From Hymenobacter ginkgonis (GTDB taxonomy: Bacteria; Bacteroidota; Bacteroidia; Cytophagales; Hymenobacteraceae): a stretch of 64,000 nt of DNA. The stretch is from positions 930,001 through 994,000 of the forward strand of contig NZ_WQKZ01000002.1 in the NCBI RefSeq assembly GCF_009755225.1. Reading direction: 5' to 3'. The notes beneath the pieces were generated by a model. It made no database searches. It saw nothing but the letters and a program-made list of their open reading frames with translations, and was not told the DNA's origin. This document shows positions 1-9,346 of this stretch, piece after piece (within the stretch, counting starts at the first letter, position 1; each line of letters opens with the position of its first letter). Made by a program: the position numbers and the translations under genes.

Positions 1-3000
1 CGCTGCTAGCCGCGCCGCCGCCGGGGGTGCCGGTGGCGTTGTTGGTGGTGCCGGCGCCGCCGCCGCCACCTAGTACAAGGCGGCTGCTGGTCACGACGCC
101 AAAGTAAGCACCGGGCTCACCGCCCACGGCTTCGTTGGTGCCGGCAAACTTGTTGCCGCCGCGGCCGCCTACGCCGCCGTTGGCGCCGCCGCCGCCGCCG
201 CTGTTGTCAATGTTGTTGCCGCCGCCGCCGCCGGCGTTGCCAGGGGCGCCGCGGCCGCTGGTGCCGCCGGGGTAGCCGTCGGTTGTGAGGGTCAGGGTCG
301 TGTTGGTGGTTGCATCGGTGGGGGTAGTCGGCGCGTTTACGTAGTGCGGCGTGCCGGCTGTGCCTTCGCCTTTCTGGGCGTTGGCATCGGCAGCTGTCGT
401 GTTCACGTAGTCGGCCTGGTTGCCCGCGGCCGTAGCCTGCGTGCGGCCGCCACCGCCGCGGAAGCCGCGAGCCGAAGCGTCAATCACCGCATTGGTGCCG
501 AAGGTCGTTTGCCCGGCCACGTCGAGGGCCAGAATGCCGCCGGTAGTGCCGTTCCAGGGGGTAGGCACAATGGTGCCGCTCAGGGTCAGGGTTGTGTACT
601 GGGGCACGCGTATCACCTGGAAGCGCTGCTGCCCGGTGGTAGTGGTCGCGTTCGCGTTGATGTAGCTGTTCTTGAGGCCCGAAACCAGGGCGATAATGCC
701 GCCCGTGCCCGCCGTGATGGGGGCAGTGTTGTTGGCCACTACATACTCGTAGGTGCCGGCCGTGAAGTTGGTGTTCAGGTTGCCGCTGGCGCCGCCACCA
801 GCCACGCCGTCGCCGTAGGCATCGGTATTCGTGTAGTTGATATCAGCCCCCTGCATCTGCACAACCAGCAGCAGGTCGCCCTTCGAAATAGTAGTAGGCG
901 TACCCGTAGTGGTGCTGCCAATGGTAGCGGCGCCCACGGTGATGCTCGTGGCATTCACCGCGGCCGATTGGGTACCGGGGTAGTAGGTGTCGGGGTTAGC
1001 GTCGAGCGTTTTGGCGCCGTCTTTGCCCGCTGTGGCGCAGGCGGCGGGCGTGCCGGCCGCGCCGGTGTTGGTTACCGGAATGGCGTAGGTGGCAGTGGGG
1101 CTGGCAATGCCCGCGTCATCGGTGGCGATATACGTGAAGCCGGCCGTGCCGCTAAACGAGGCCGCCGGCGCAAACGACAGCTGCGTCGCCTGGGTCGGCG
1201 TCAGTACCAGGCCCGGGAAGGCGGCCGTGGTCAGGGCCACGCCGTTTACGTAGTAAGTGCCCTGCGTAGCGGGGGGTAGGGCCGTGATGGTGTACGAAGT
1301 TATCGTGCCTTCGGCCGTAGCGCTCAGGCTGTTGATGCTGGCTGCGTCCTGGCCGCTGGGGCGGCTGGCGTTGGTGATGTCGTTGGCCACGGGCGCCAAG
1401 CGGCACCAAGTAAGGCGGTCGATGCCCAATACCTGGTTATTGACAGTAGTGGCCGTCGTAACGTTGCGGTACCGAATAGTGAGCGACGTAACCGGGCTGG
1501 CAAACGTGGCAATTACTGATGCATCCGTGGGGCTGCTGCTGCCTCCTACAGCTGGGTTGGCAGTAGCAGTATTGGCATTAATAGTAAAGAAAGTTGAGGC
1601 TGTGTTCACCTTGGTAAGGGTAGGCGTTACAGCGGTGGCACCGTCGCTGCCAACACCCGTAAACCGCACCTCATCGGTGTAGCCACTGCTGGGCGTTAAA
1701 GCACCTAAAACGCCGGCTGCGGTAAAAGACCCGTCGATGTCCTGCACCTGCACACTCAGGTTCGATACAGCCCGGCTAAACTTGTAGGTTACCGTGGAGG
1801 TACCATTGGCCGCCGTATAATCGGCCGACCAGCCCAACGTTTGCACCCCATTCACTTGGGCCACTGAGAATATGCTATTGGCATCGCCCGAAGCGTACGT
1901 GGTGGTGACGTTGGTAGTCGAAGTAGCCGTGGGCGCGTTTTCCGGGCCCCGGTTTTTCCAGCTGCCATCCGTGGCTGGCCGGGTAGCGTAGTTCAGCGAA
2001 ATGGCCGCCGTGGTGCAGGGGTCCGATGCTGCAGTCACGAGCAGCGTGCGGTTCTGCGAATCGTTGTCTGTGGGGTTGCTGCTGGCCGTAGTGGCCCCAA
2101 TCGTGGCCACGTTATCGTACGAGTTGGCCGCTAGCGGTGCCGTGTAGCTATAGGTAAACGAGTTGCTAGCACCCGAGGCTAGGGTAGCGAGCGTGGGGTA
2201 GGTAATCGTGTTGTTGGCGGCCGAGTAGGTTCCGCCCGTGTTGCTAGTCACCACAGCCCCGGCGGGCAGGGTTACTTGCCGGCTCACGCCGCTCGCTGCT
2301 GCGTCGGGGCCGTTATTGCCAAACTGCACGGTGTACGAGGCATTTTGGCCCGCCGTGGCCGTGGTAGGCCCCGCTGTATAGCGGGCATACACATCGGCCT
2401 GCGCGCACCAGCTAATGGTGTTAAGGCCCAGCGTTTGGGTACGGTTGGCGCCGGTGGTAAACGCCCGGGTGTTGTTGTAGCGGATAGTTAGCGACGTGAC
2501 GCCGGCGGGCATCGTCGCCGTCAGGTTGCCGCTGGCTTCTCCGGCGGCGCTAGGGTTGGTGCCCTGCACTTCGCCCCCGGTTACGTAGGCGTTGTTGGCG
2601 CCGGTGGTGAAGTTGGCGCTGGTGAGGGTAGTAGGGGTCGAGCTACCGTTGAGGTAGGGCTCAAATACCAAGTCATCCTGAAAGTTGGTATCAGAGTCTA
2701 GGTCCTGAAACTGCAGCGTCAGGTTGTTGACCGGTCGGGTAAACACCAGCGTTACATAAGAGCTGTTGGGCCCCGCGTTGCCCGTGTTGTCGAGCTGCCA
2801 CACCAGCGTTTGCCCACTAAGTGCCCCATTGGTGCCTACCGAAAACGTGTTGGTTTGAGTACCCGGTACGCTACTCGTGTAGCCGGCGTAGGCGAAGGAG
2901 GTGCCCCCCACCGTTTCCGTCGACGTCTTGCGGTTGCCGGTAGCATTATTCGTGTTGTTCAGCGTGCTGGTAGTGGTGCAGGCCTGCGCCCAGGCACTCG

Positions 3001-3160
3001 CTGGTAGCAGGTTCACCAGTGCTAGCAACAGCACGCTTAATGCCGCAGTTGTGCGGTCACCCTGGGGTAGCCAACTGCGTAGGACTCCGCATATTGGCTC
3101 ACGGGTTTCATTAGTAGCAAACCCGGCTCTTCGGCGCCAGTATTGTAGTTCTTTCATCAT
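1..3160 (-). CDS. Large secreted glycine-rich repeat protein (5' part, runs off left edge)
   Basis: The reverse strand is open without a stop for 1053 codons from the ATG at 3160 to the window edge, so the 3' end is missing. A long basic N-terminus is followed by a signal peptide core at about residues 39-58, with likely cleavage after Ala58 (AWA|QA). Residues about 60-250 and 385-580 are two copies of one module, each starting Cys-Thr-Thr, containing a QDxD motif, then a VTSLTIRY motif, and ending in Trp-Cys. Between them, about 255-375, lies a DUF11-like domain (Asn-Asn-Gly-Pro-Asp motif). A cadherin/VCBS-like domain follows at about 585-700, and from about 965 the protein is very rich in glycine and asparagine. 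Probably a cell-surface adhesin or matrix protein; a type IX sorting domain may lie beyond the edge but cannot be seen. Function is inferred from architecture only. Confidence 0.85.
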   Translation of the reverse strand, partial: MMKELQYWRRRAGFATNETREPICGVLRSWLPQGDRTTAALSVLLLALVNLLPASAWAQACTTTSTLNNTNNATGNRKTSTETVGGTSFAYAGYTSSVPGTQTNTFSVGTNGALSGQTLVWQLDNTGNAGPNSSYVTLVFTRPVNNLTLQFQDLDSDTNFQDDLVFEPYLNGSSTPTTLTSANFTTGANNAYVTGGEVQGTNPSAAGEASGNLTATMPAGVTSLTIRYNNTRAFTTGANRTQTLGLNTISWCAQADVYARYTAGPTTATAGQNASYTVQFGNNGPDAAASGVSRQVTLPAGAVVTSNTGGTYSAANNTITYPTLATLASGASNSFTYSYTAPLAANSYDNVATIGATTASSNPTDNDSQNRTLLVTAASDPCTTAAISLNYATRPATDGSWKNRGPENAPTATSTTNVTTTYASGDANSIFSVAQVNGVQTLGWSADYTAANGTSTVTYKFSRAVSNLSVQVQDIDGSFTAAGVLGALTPSSGYTDEVRFTGVGSDGATAVTPTLTKVNTASTFFTINANTATANPAVGGSSSPTDASVIATFASPVTSLTIRYRNVTTATTVNNQVLGIDRLTWCRLAPVANDITNASRPSGQDAASINSLSATAEGTITSYTITALPPATQGTYYVNGVALTTAAFPGLVLTPTQATQLSFAPAASFSGTAGFTYIATDDAGIASPTATYAIPVTNTGAAGTPAACATAGKDGAKTLDANPDTYYPGTQSAAVNATSITVGAATIGSTTTGTPTTISKGDLLLVVQMQGADINYTNTDAYGDGVAGGGASGNLNTNFTAGTYEYVVANNTAPITAGTGGIIALVSGLKNSYINANATTTTGQQRFQVIRVPQYTTLTLSGTIVPTPWNGTTGGILALDVAGQTTFGTNAVIDASARGFRGGGGRTQATAAGNQADYVNTTAADANAQKGEGTAGTPHYVNAPTTPTDATTNTTLTLTTDGYPGGTSGRGAPGNAGGGGGNNIDNSGGGGGANGGVGGRGGNKFAGTNEAVGGEPGAYFGVVTSSRLVLGGGGGAGTTNNATGTPGGGAASS

Positions 3161-3583
3161 AAAAGTGGGAGAGAAGAGAAGTAGAAATTTAATTAGATTA
3201 AAATTGGGGCGCTAAGTATAGTAATTTAAAATTCTTAGCGAATTAATACAATTTTTATAAAAACATTAGACTAGCTGTTAGTAAGTTAAAATTAGCACTG
3301 AGTTTTTTAAGCACAAATAGAGAAGTAAATTAAGGCCTAAGGCGATTACAAAAAATTGCACTTTATAAATTATTAGCTTTTCTTTTCAACGTAATAAAGT
3401 ATAAAACATTACTGGTTTATATTTAATTTATTAAATATTTTACTTAACTTTATTCGGTCTTGACAATCAAGCAGTTGTTATATAGAGTTTAACAAGTTGA
3501 AAAATTACTTAACCGCTAAAAATTGGCACTTATTTAAGCTGGTAGCGTTTATTGGAAAATATTCACGCTAATTCTCCTCAGCT
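3161..3583. other. AT-rich divergent intergenic region
   Basis: About 420 bases separate two divergently transcribed secreted-protein genes. The stretch is much richer in A and T than its surroundings and holds no open reading frame of note. It probably carries promoters for both genes, but I found no clean TAnnTTTG box. A TTGACA string at 3460-3465 is followed 15 bases later by TATAGA, a weak match to a housekeeping promoter of another phylum. Confidence 0.6.
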
Positions 3584-3973
3584 ATGTCAATTCGCCTGTT
3601 TTTTCGGGTCGCAACGGGGGTTGCCAGCCTGGCTTTAGTTAGTTCAGCGGCGCTGGCACATAGCAGCGCCGCAGCTGCTAAAGCGCCTGTAGCGGCCGAC
3701 CGATTTATAAAGTTGTGCACTAGTAAACTGGCACTTACCGAAGCACAGCGATTGAGCTTGCGGACCTACTTAGAGCAAGAAATGGACTTTATGGCCGTGC
3801 AAGCCGCCAACCACTCGCCAGCCGAGGTAGCGGCCTTGGTGCCTACCGAACGCGAGCAGTTGCAGCGTGTCGCCAACAATCTCTTATCGCCGGGGCAATT
3901 GCGGCAGTTTCGCGAATTGGAAACTACCCCCAAAATGCAGGAGTACTTGCGCCAGATGGCTCTCGCCAACTAA
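3584..3973 (+). CDS. Small secreted helical protein of unknown function
   Basis: This encodes 129 residues. The N-terminus is a classic signal peptide (basic start, hydrophobic core to about residue 24, ALA-H cleavage motif), so the product is exported. The mature part is alpha-helical and Gln/Glu/Leu-rich, with a TEAQRLSLRTYLEQEMDF segment and a later LSPGQLRQF segment. That layout recalls small periplasmic Spy/CpxP-like proteins with a helix and an L-[ST]-x-x-Q motif, but the match is loose and I do not assign a family. The gene stands alone, read away from the giant repeat protein, and is followed after 25 bases by a strong hairpin terminator. Confidence 0.75.
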   Translation: MSIRLFFRVATGVASLALVSSAALAHSSAAAAKAPVAADRFIKLCTSKLALTEAQRLSLRTYLEQEMDFMAVQAANHSPAEVAALVPTEREQLQRVANNLLSPGQLRQFRELETTPKMQEYLRQMALAN

Positions 3974-3998
3974 CGAATACGCTGGGGTACAAACCCAA

Positions 3999-4026
3999 AA
4001 AAGGCCGCTCTTTCGAGCGGCCTTTT
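3999..4026. terminator. Bidirectional hairpin terminator
   Basis: A perfect 12-bp inverted repeat with a TTTC loop (stem AAAAGGCCGCTC), flanked by A-run and T-run, lies between the convergent small secreted protein gene and malQ. It can stop transcription from both sides. Confidence 0.85.
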
Positions 4027-4056
4027 GCGTGTAGGTGGGGATAGGGAGCGCGGAGT

Positions 4057-6843
4057 TTAGTAGGTTTTGCCCCGGCCGCTCGCCTCCACCAGCGCCCGCA
4101 GGGGCTCGTTGAGGCCTACGGCCTCGTTGAGTTCTTCCAGGGGCAGGTGCAGGCGGTATTTCCAGAAGTGCTGCGGGTTGCTGGGCACATTAATTTGCTC
4201 GTCGTGCGGGTTGGCGCGGCGCAGGTGGGTGTCCATGGCCAGCAAATCTTGCAGCGGAAAAATGGCCCACATCGCCGGCGACGCCAGGTGCTGCACCACC
4301 ATTTCGCGAATCACCCAGGGCTCGGCGTAATAGGGCGCCAGCTGGCGCCAGTGGCCCAGGGTGGTTTCGAAGAAGCGCTGGGTACGCACGCGGTCCTCTT
4401 CCCACCAGCCACGCAGAGTGCTCATGTCGTGGCTGCCGGGGCTCACTACCGAGAGGTAGGGTGCGTCGGCGGGGTGGCCAAACTCCACGTTGGGGTTCGA
4501 AGGCATGCGCTGGATGTTGAGGCCCAACATGCCAAGCTGCTTCATTACACCCGGCACCGAGGCGGGGACCATGCCCAGGTCTTCGCCCGCGATAAGCATA
4601 TTGGTGGCGTAGCGCACGGGCGGCAATTTCACCAAACCTTGCTCGCGCCAAAACTCTTCGTGGCGGCGGAAGAAAAAGTCGACATAAATGTCGTCGTAGA
4701 GGCGGCGCTTGGTTTCCTCGCCATCTAGCTCGGCAAAGCTGCTCGACTTGTTGAGCGTGATGCGCGGGTGATAGAAATCATTGCCCGCGGGCAAGAACAG
4801 CACCTCATTTACAAAGTGATACAGCCCCGGCTGCACACGCAGCAAGAACTCCGCGCGCTCGGGGTGCGCCGCTAGTTGCTCGTTGATGTACGCCTCTATC
4901 TGGCGCTGGCTGGCCACCGCGGGCTTCAGCTGAATGGTGCCGTAGTCGCCGGCCACCATAAATTCGTCGAACACAGCCTGCGCCTCGCCACCGAAGGTGC
5001 GCTCCACCAAGTGCCAACGGATGTAGGGCTCGCACAAGCGGCCGTAATCAAACCAGCCCAGGCGGCGCTGTATCTCGTCGCGGTGCAGGGGTAGGGCGGG
5101 CGAAAAGTGCCCCAACAGGCCCTGTACCGAGTTGGCGGGCATTTCCCAGATGCGGAAAAAGCCCAGAATGTGGTCGATGCGCAGCGCGTCGAAGTAGCGG
5201 GCCAGGTGGCCCAGGCGCTGCTTCCACCAAGCGTAATTATCTTGGGCCATGCGCTCCCAGTTGTAGGTGGGGAAGCGCCAGTTCTGGCCGGTAGTCGAAA
5301 AATCGTCCGGCGGAGCGCCCGCCTGCTGGTCCATGTGGTAGAGTTCGGGCTGCGTCCAAGCGTCCACCGAGTGGCGGTAGATGCCGATGGGCAAATCGCC
5401 TTTCAGCACTACCCCCTTGGTGCGGCCATAGCTCACGGCGTCGCGCAGCTGCTTATCGAGGTGAAACTGCGTGAAGAAATGCAGGCCAAACTCGTCGAAG
5501 TCGGGGCCGTGCTCGTCCACCAGTTCGGGCAGTGCGAGCGGCGCCCGAAACTCCCGCGGCCACTCTTGGAAATCGGCCGTGCCGAAGCGCTCGCGCAGCC
5601 CCGAAAATGCCGCGTACGGCACCAGCCAATTGCCCTGCTCCACCTTAAACTTGTGGAACTCGGGGTCGGCCAAAAACTTAGCTTTCTCCTGCTTATACAG
5701 CAGCTTGAGAAACTTCCACTTGGCGTTCATTACCGGCTCGTAGTCTACGAAGTCCTTGGCGTTGAACTCCTCGCGCAGCTGGGCCAGTTCGGCGGCCGCG
5801 TTTTTATCCTTGAGCTTGGCAATGGCATCCAGGTTCAGGTACTGCGGGTGCAGCGCGAACACCGAGATGGCGGCGTAGGGGTAGGAGTCGACCCAGGTAT
5901 GCGTAGCCGTGGTGTCGTTGATGGGCAGAATCTGCACCAGGTTCAGGTCCGTTTTAGCGGCCCAATCTATCAGCAACTTCAGGTCAGGAAATTCGCCCAC
6001 GCCCAGGCCTTTTTCGCTGCGCAACGAAAACACGGGCAGCGCCACACCGGCCCCGCGCCACAGCCCAGCGGCATACTGAAAAGCCTCATCGTCGAGCACG
6101 CGCAGGGTACCGGGGGTAGCCTGGCTAGCGGGCAGCACCCGGTCGTCGCCGGTTTCGAGCTGCACCACGGCCTGCGCGGCCGGGTCCCAGATGCCGTACT
6201 TGTAGCGCAGCTCGGCTTCGGGGGTTGCCAGCGCCACGTCGGCCTGCCAGGCGGGGTAGGCCGCATCCGAAAGCACCAGCGGCGGGCCTTGGTCCCAGGC
6301 GCCGAGCGCGGCATCGGAGCCCAGCACGCATACTTGGTGCAGCGAGGCTACACGCGGGGCTTCGAGCCGAAACCGAACATTGGCGGTGGGCGCCGCGGGC
6401 AGCTCGGGGGCATCGGCCTTGCCTTTTTTGCCTTTGGCCACCTTGGCCGTGGCCTTGGCGGCGGGGGAGGGGGTAGGGCGCCGAAACAAGGCCTCGGTGA
6501 AGGCCGCCGTAAACAGTTCGTTCTCGTCCTGGGCCGGCGCGCGCCAGAAGTCGCGCACTTCCAGCCGCTCAAATTCATTGGTGGGCAGGGCCAGGGTGCG
6601 GTTGGCGCCCCACTCCCACACCACGCCGCCGCTCTCAAACAGCAGTACATATTTATAGCTGATGGGCGCGGTAGCGGCCTCGGCGGGCACCGCTACTTCG
6701 GCGCTCCAGCGGGTGGTGGCTTCGTCATAGTGCAGGGGTAGGGCCTGGGCTAACTGCCAGTGACCCAGCGCGGGAAGCGAGCCGCAGAGCACCAGGCGCT
6801 GGCCGAAGGTGGTGCGGTAGGGAAGGGAGAAGTGAACAGTCAT
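4057..6843 (-). CDS. malQ: 4-alpha-glucanotransferase (amylomaltase) with two CBM20 domains
   Basis: The enzyme moves 4-alpha-glucan segments between maltodextrins and releases glucose in the cytoplasm. The 928-residue product carries two starch-binding CBM20 domains (about residues 1-100 and 155-255) separated by a Lys/Ala-rich linker, then the GH77 catalytic domain. The GH77 motifs are visible: RIDH with the nucleophile Asp near residue 557, AGEDLG with the acid/base Glu, and SPGSHD with the third carboxylate. This length and order match the usual Bacteroidota MalQ. An in-frame TTG lies 27 bases upstream; I chose the ATG at 6843 because the CBM20 fold starts directly after it (MTVHFSLPYRTTFG). 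It belongs to the alpha-glucan theme of the window but stands alone, convergent with its upstream-coordinate neighbour. Confidence 0.95.
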   Translation of the reverse strand: MTVHFSLPYRTTFGQRLVLCGSLPALGHWQLAQALPLHYDEATTRWSAEVAVPAEAATAPISYKYVLLFESGGVVWEWGANRTLALPTNEFERLEVRDFWRAPAQDENELFTAAFTEALFRRPTPSPAAKATAKVAKGKKGKADAPELPAAPTANVRFRLEAPRVASLHQVCVLGSDAALGAWDQGPPLVLSDAAYPAWQADVALATPEAELRYKYGIWDPAAQAVVQLETGDDRVLPASQATPGTLRVLDDEAFQYAAGLWRGAGVALPVFSLRSEKGLGVGEFPDLKLLIDWAAKTDLNLVQILPINDTTATHTWVDSYPYAAISVFALHPQYLNLDAIAKLKDKNAAAELAQLREEFNAKDFVDYEPVMNAKWKFLKLLYKQEKAKFLADPEFHKFKVEQGNWLVPYAAFSGLRERFGTADFQEWPREFRAPLALPELVDEHGPDFDEFGLHFFTQFHLDKQLRDAVSYGRTKGVVLKGDLPIGIYRHSVDAWTQPELYHMDQQAGAPPDDFSTTGQNWRFPTYNWERMAQDNYAWWKQRLGHLARYFDALRIDHILGFFRIWEMPANSVQGLLGHFSPALPLHRDEIQRRLGWFDYGRLCEPYIRWHLVERTFGGEAQAVFDEFMVAGDYGTIQLKPAVASQRQIEAYINEQLAAHPERAEFLLRVQPGLYHFVNEVLFLPAGNDFYHPRITLNKSSSFAELDGEETKRRLYDDIYVDFFFRRHEEFWREQGLVKLPPVRYATNMLIAGEDLGMVPASVPGVMKQLGMLGLNIQRMPSNPNVEFGHPADAPYLSVVSPGSHDMSTLRGWWEEDRVRTQRFFETTLGHWRQLAPYYAEPWVIREMVVQHLASPAMWAIFPLQDLLAMDTHLRRANPHDEQINVPSNPQHFWKYRLHLPLEELNEAVGLNEPLRALVEASGRGKTY

Positions 6844-6964
6844 CGTTGCAAACCGAATTGAGGAACGCAAGATACTGCCACGGCGCGGCGGCGAACTGCA
6901 TGGGCCTGGCCGCCGTATGGGGCAATTCTGGCCGGCGGTTGTTCGGTAAGCTCTTTTCAGTACT

Positions 6965-7729
6965 ATGCGTCTTTTCCTTACTGCTCTGCTTGGTGCAAGC
7001 CTTTTAACGGCCCTCCCGGGTACTTCCCAGGCTGCCCCGCCCGGCTACCGCCCCTTGCGCCACTACTACACGCCCAGCCAACAGCCTTACCACCGGCTGC
7101 CAGTGCGCCTCACTTTTGGCCCCAACCTGGCTTATTATAACGGGGATATTGCCGATAAACTGAAAAATAATACGCTGCGTATGGGCCTCGGCCTGGGCCT
7201 CACGCAGTCGCTTAGCCCGCACCTTACCTACGGGCTCGAACTGAGCTACATTAAGCTGAAGGCCACCGACCAGGCGCCGGGCCGGGGCTACAGCTTTGCC
7301 AGCACCAATGGCCTGCTAACTACCTTCTTGCGCTACAACTTGAACGCGGACAAGAGCATGTACTTTGGCCTCAACAACCGGCCCACACCCGTGCTGGCGT
7401 TCTTGCAGGCAGGGGTAGGAGCGCTGCTCAACAACCCCACGGCGTCGCAGCAGACCGCAGATGGCGTCATCGCGCTGGCGCCCGAGCGCATTGGCGGTTA
7501 CCCTACCCTGGCCGCCGTGCTGCCCGTGGGTGGCGGCGTTACGCTGCGCGCCAGCCGCTCGCTGCACTTCACCCTCGAAGGCCTTTATTACTTCACTAGC
7601 ACCGACTTGCTCGACGACATCAGCCAGCGCGGCAACCCTAAGTCGAACGACGACTTTGCCACCGTGGCGCTGAAGATAGAGTACGCCTTCTATAAGAAGC
7701 ACGGCAAGTCCTTGGTGCACAACGACTAA
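6965..7729 (+). CDS. Outer-membrane beta-barrel protein (DUF6089-like)
   Basis: The 254-residue product has a signal peptide ending near residue 23 (SQA-A). The rest alternates short polar turns with amphipathic strands ending in aromatic residues, such as RLTFGPNLAYYNGDIAD, HLTYGLELSYIKLKA and FATVALKIEYAFYKK. This is the pattern of small outer-membrane barrels of the DUF6089/PorT-like type in Bacteroidota. The Tyr-Asn-Gly-Asp motif near the start is typical of that group. The role is unknown. It is read divergently from malQ, with 121 bases between the starts, and ends in front of a long hairpin. Confidence 0.75.
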   Translation: MRLFLTALLGASLLTALPGTSQAAPPGYRPLRHYYTPSQQPYHRLPVRLTFGPNLAYYNGDIADKLKNNTLRMGLGLGLTQSLSPHLTYGLELSYIKLKATDQAPGRGYSFASTNGLLTTFLRYNLNADKSMYFGLNNRPTPVLAFLQAGVGALLNNPTASQQTADGVIALAPERIGGYPTLAAVLPVGGGVTLRASRSLHFTLEGLYYFTSTDLLDDISQRGNPKSNDDFATVALKIEYAFYKKHGKSLVHND

Positions 7730-7770
7730 GTAGTCGCCTGTTGTTCTTGGCGAACATGGCATACTACGCT

Positions 7771-7839
7771 TGTCCTTAGGCCCCTGATTCCCACCCCCTT
7801 TCCAGAAAAGAGAGGGTAGGAATCAGGGGTCCAAGGACA
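7771..7839. terminator. Long imperfect hairpin between convergent genes
   Basis: Arms of about 21-22 bases (7771-7792 and 7819-7839, core CCCCTGATTCC / GGAATCAGGGG) enclose a 26-base loop. The element sits just after the barrel gene and 12 bases before the end of the amidohydrolase gene. It is probably a two-way terminator, although the stem is longer than usual and lacks a clear T-run. Confidence 0.6.
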
Positions 7840-7851
7840 CGGCTGCATCCG

Positions 7852-9150
7852 CTATTTCTTGCTCAAATAATCGGCGGCCAGCGTGGCCAGCGTTTTCACA
7901 CCCAGTGGGAAGGCGCTTTCATCAACCTTAAAGCCCGCAGTGTGGTGGTCGGCCACCGTAGAAAAGTCGGTGCCCGGTGTGGTGCCGCCCAAAAAGATGA
8001 ACAAGCCGGGGATTTTTTCTTGGTAGCAGGCAAAATCCTCGGCGCCGGTTACAGCTTTGATTTCGACCACATTGGCAGTGCCGGCCGTGCGCTGGAGCGT
8101 GGGCAGCATGCGCGCCGTCAGGGCGGGGTCGTTGAAGGTAACGGGCACGTAGGGCTCGATGCCGACCTCGGCCGTGGCGCCATTGGCTGCCGCAATGCCG
8201 GTGGCCGTGCGCTTGATGGCCGCCCAAATGCGCTGCTGCGTATCGGGGCTAAAGGCCCGGATAGTGCCGCTGAGCGTGGCATCGGGCGGAATAATATTAT
8301 AGCGCACGCCGGCCTGCACGGTGCCCACCGTCACTACGGCGGCATCCTGGGTGAGGTCAACCTGGCGGCTCACGATGGTTTGCAGGGCCGTGATAATTTC
8401 GGCGGCCGTCACCACCGGGTCGATGCTGCTCCAGGGTTTGGCGCCGTGCGCGCCTTTGCCCACTACCTTAATAGTGAAGCGGTCGGAGCTGGCCATTTCA
8501 CCGCGGGGCCGGTATTGCAACTGGCCCACCGGCGCCGAGGCCCAGATGTGCAGCCCAAAAATGGCGTCTACCTTGGGGTTTTCCAGCACACCTTCCTGCA
8601 CCATAAGCTTGGCGCCGCCCACCGTGCCGGGCAGCGAGCCTTCCTCGGCGGGCTGAAAAATGAATTTAACAGTGCCGGGCAGGTCGTTTTTTACTTGGCT
8701 CAAGACCTCGGCGGCGCCTAGCAGCATAGCCACGTGGGTGTCGTGGCCGCAGGCATGCATCACGCCCACGGGCTGGCCGAGGTAGGTGCTTTTGGCGGTG
8801 CTGGCGAAAGCCAGGCCGGTGGTTTCGGTGATGGGTAGGCCGTCCATATCGGCGCGCAGGGCCACCACGGGGCCGGGCCTACCCCCCTTCAGAATGCCGA
8901 CTACGCCAGTGCGGGCCACGCCGGTGTGCACTTCGAGCCCCAGGCTTTTGAGCTGGGCGGCGATGAGGGCGGCAGTACGGGTTTCTTCATTGCCGAGCTC
9001 GGGGTGCTCGTGCAGGTCGCGGCACCAGGCCACTACTTTGGCCTGCTCGGTGGCGGCCAGCTTGGCAATGCGGGCGTCGAGGGCCGCGTTTTGGGCGTGG
9101 GCAGCCGCTAGGGCAAGGCCGGCCGCCAAGAGGGGGGTAGCGATTTTCAT
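7852..9150 (-). CDS. M20-family amidohydrolase, exported
   Basis: This is a 432-residue zinc-dependent hydrolase of the N-acyl-amino-acid/hippurate amidohydrolase type (M20D), which splits an acyl group from an amino acid or peptide. Family motifs are clear: HACGHDTHVAMLLG (metal ligands), FQPAEEG with the catalytic glutamates, GLHIWASAPVGQ, and a late TGAEDFACY. The start ATG at 9150 gives a short signal peptide (AAAHAQN cleavage site), so it probably acts in the periplasm; an in-frame TTG 9 bases upstream is less likely. The gene is monocistronic and convergent with the barrel gene. The substrate cannot be read from sequence. Confidence 0.9.
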   Translation of the reverse strand: MKIATPLLAAGLALAAAHAQNAALDARIAKLAATEQAKVVAWCRDLHEHPELGNEETRTAALIAAQLKSLGLEVHTGVARTGVVGILKGGRPGPVVALRADMDGLPITETTGLAFASTAKSTYLGQPVGVMHACGHDTHVAMLLGAAEVLSQVKNDLPGTVKFIFQPAEEGSLPGTVGGAKLMVQEGVLENPKVDAIFGLHIWASAPVGQLQYRPRGEMASSDRFTIKVVGKGAHGAKPWSSIDPVVTAAEIITALQTIVSRQVDLTQDAAVVTVGTVQAGVRYNIIPPDATLSGTIRAFSPDTQQRIWAAIKRTATGIAAANGATAEVGIEPYVPVTFNDPALTARMLPTLQRTAGTANVVEIKAVTGAEDFACYQEKIPGLFIFLGGTTPGTDFSTVADHHTAGFKVDESAFPLGVKTLATLAADYLSKK

Positions 9151-9296
9151 GTAGGCCAAGGTACTGCCGGCCGCGCTCGCCCAAGGGCCTATTCGGGGCT
9201 ATCAGGCTAAAAATAACGGAAACACAACCGGCCGGGAACACCAGGCACACGTCGGCCTGTTAGCGTCAGCGGCTCGGCCAGCCACGTGGTTGGGCT

Positions 9297-9304
9297 TATT
9301 TTTG
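9297..9304 (+). promoter_or_regulatory. Candidate -7 box for the PAP2-like gene
   Basis: TATTTTTG matches the Bacteroidota -7 consensus TAnnTTTG exactly and lies 43 bases before the ATG of the PAP2-like gene. No TTG is present 17-23 bases upstream, so only half of the promoter is supported. Confidence 0.4.
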
Positions 9305-9346
9305 TGAGCTTACCCGGAGTTTTGCTTTTTCTTGCTTCTTAGCGCC

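Noticed and set aside
344-1279. Long forward open frame opposite the giant surface protein
   Set aside because: It is an antisense shadow of a continuous reverse-strand gene with coherent domains; its own residues are Arg/Gly/Ala-biased without motifs.
3460-3486. TTGACA-TATAGA promoter for the small secreted protein
   Set aside because: The 15-base spacing and -35/-10 type do not fit Bacteroidota promoters, and the region is AT-rich enough to give this by chance.
5107-6741. 544-codon forward frame inside malQ
   Set aside because: It mirrors the high-GC codon pattern of malQ and has no recognisable domain.
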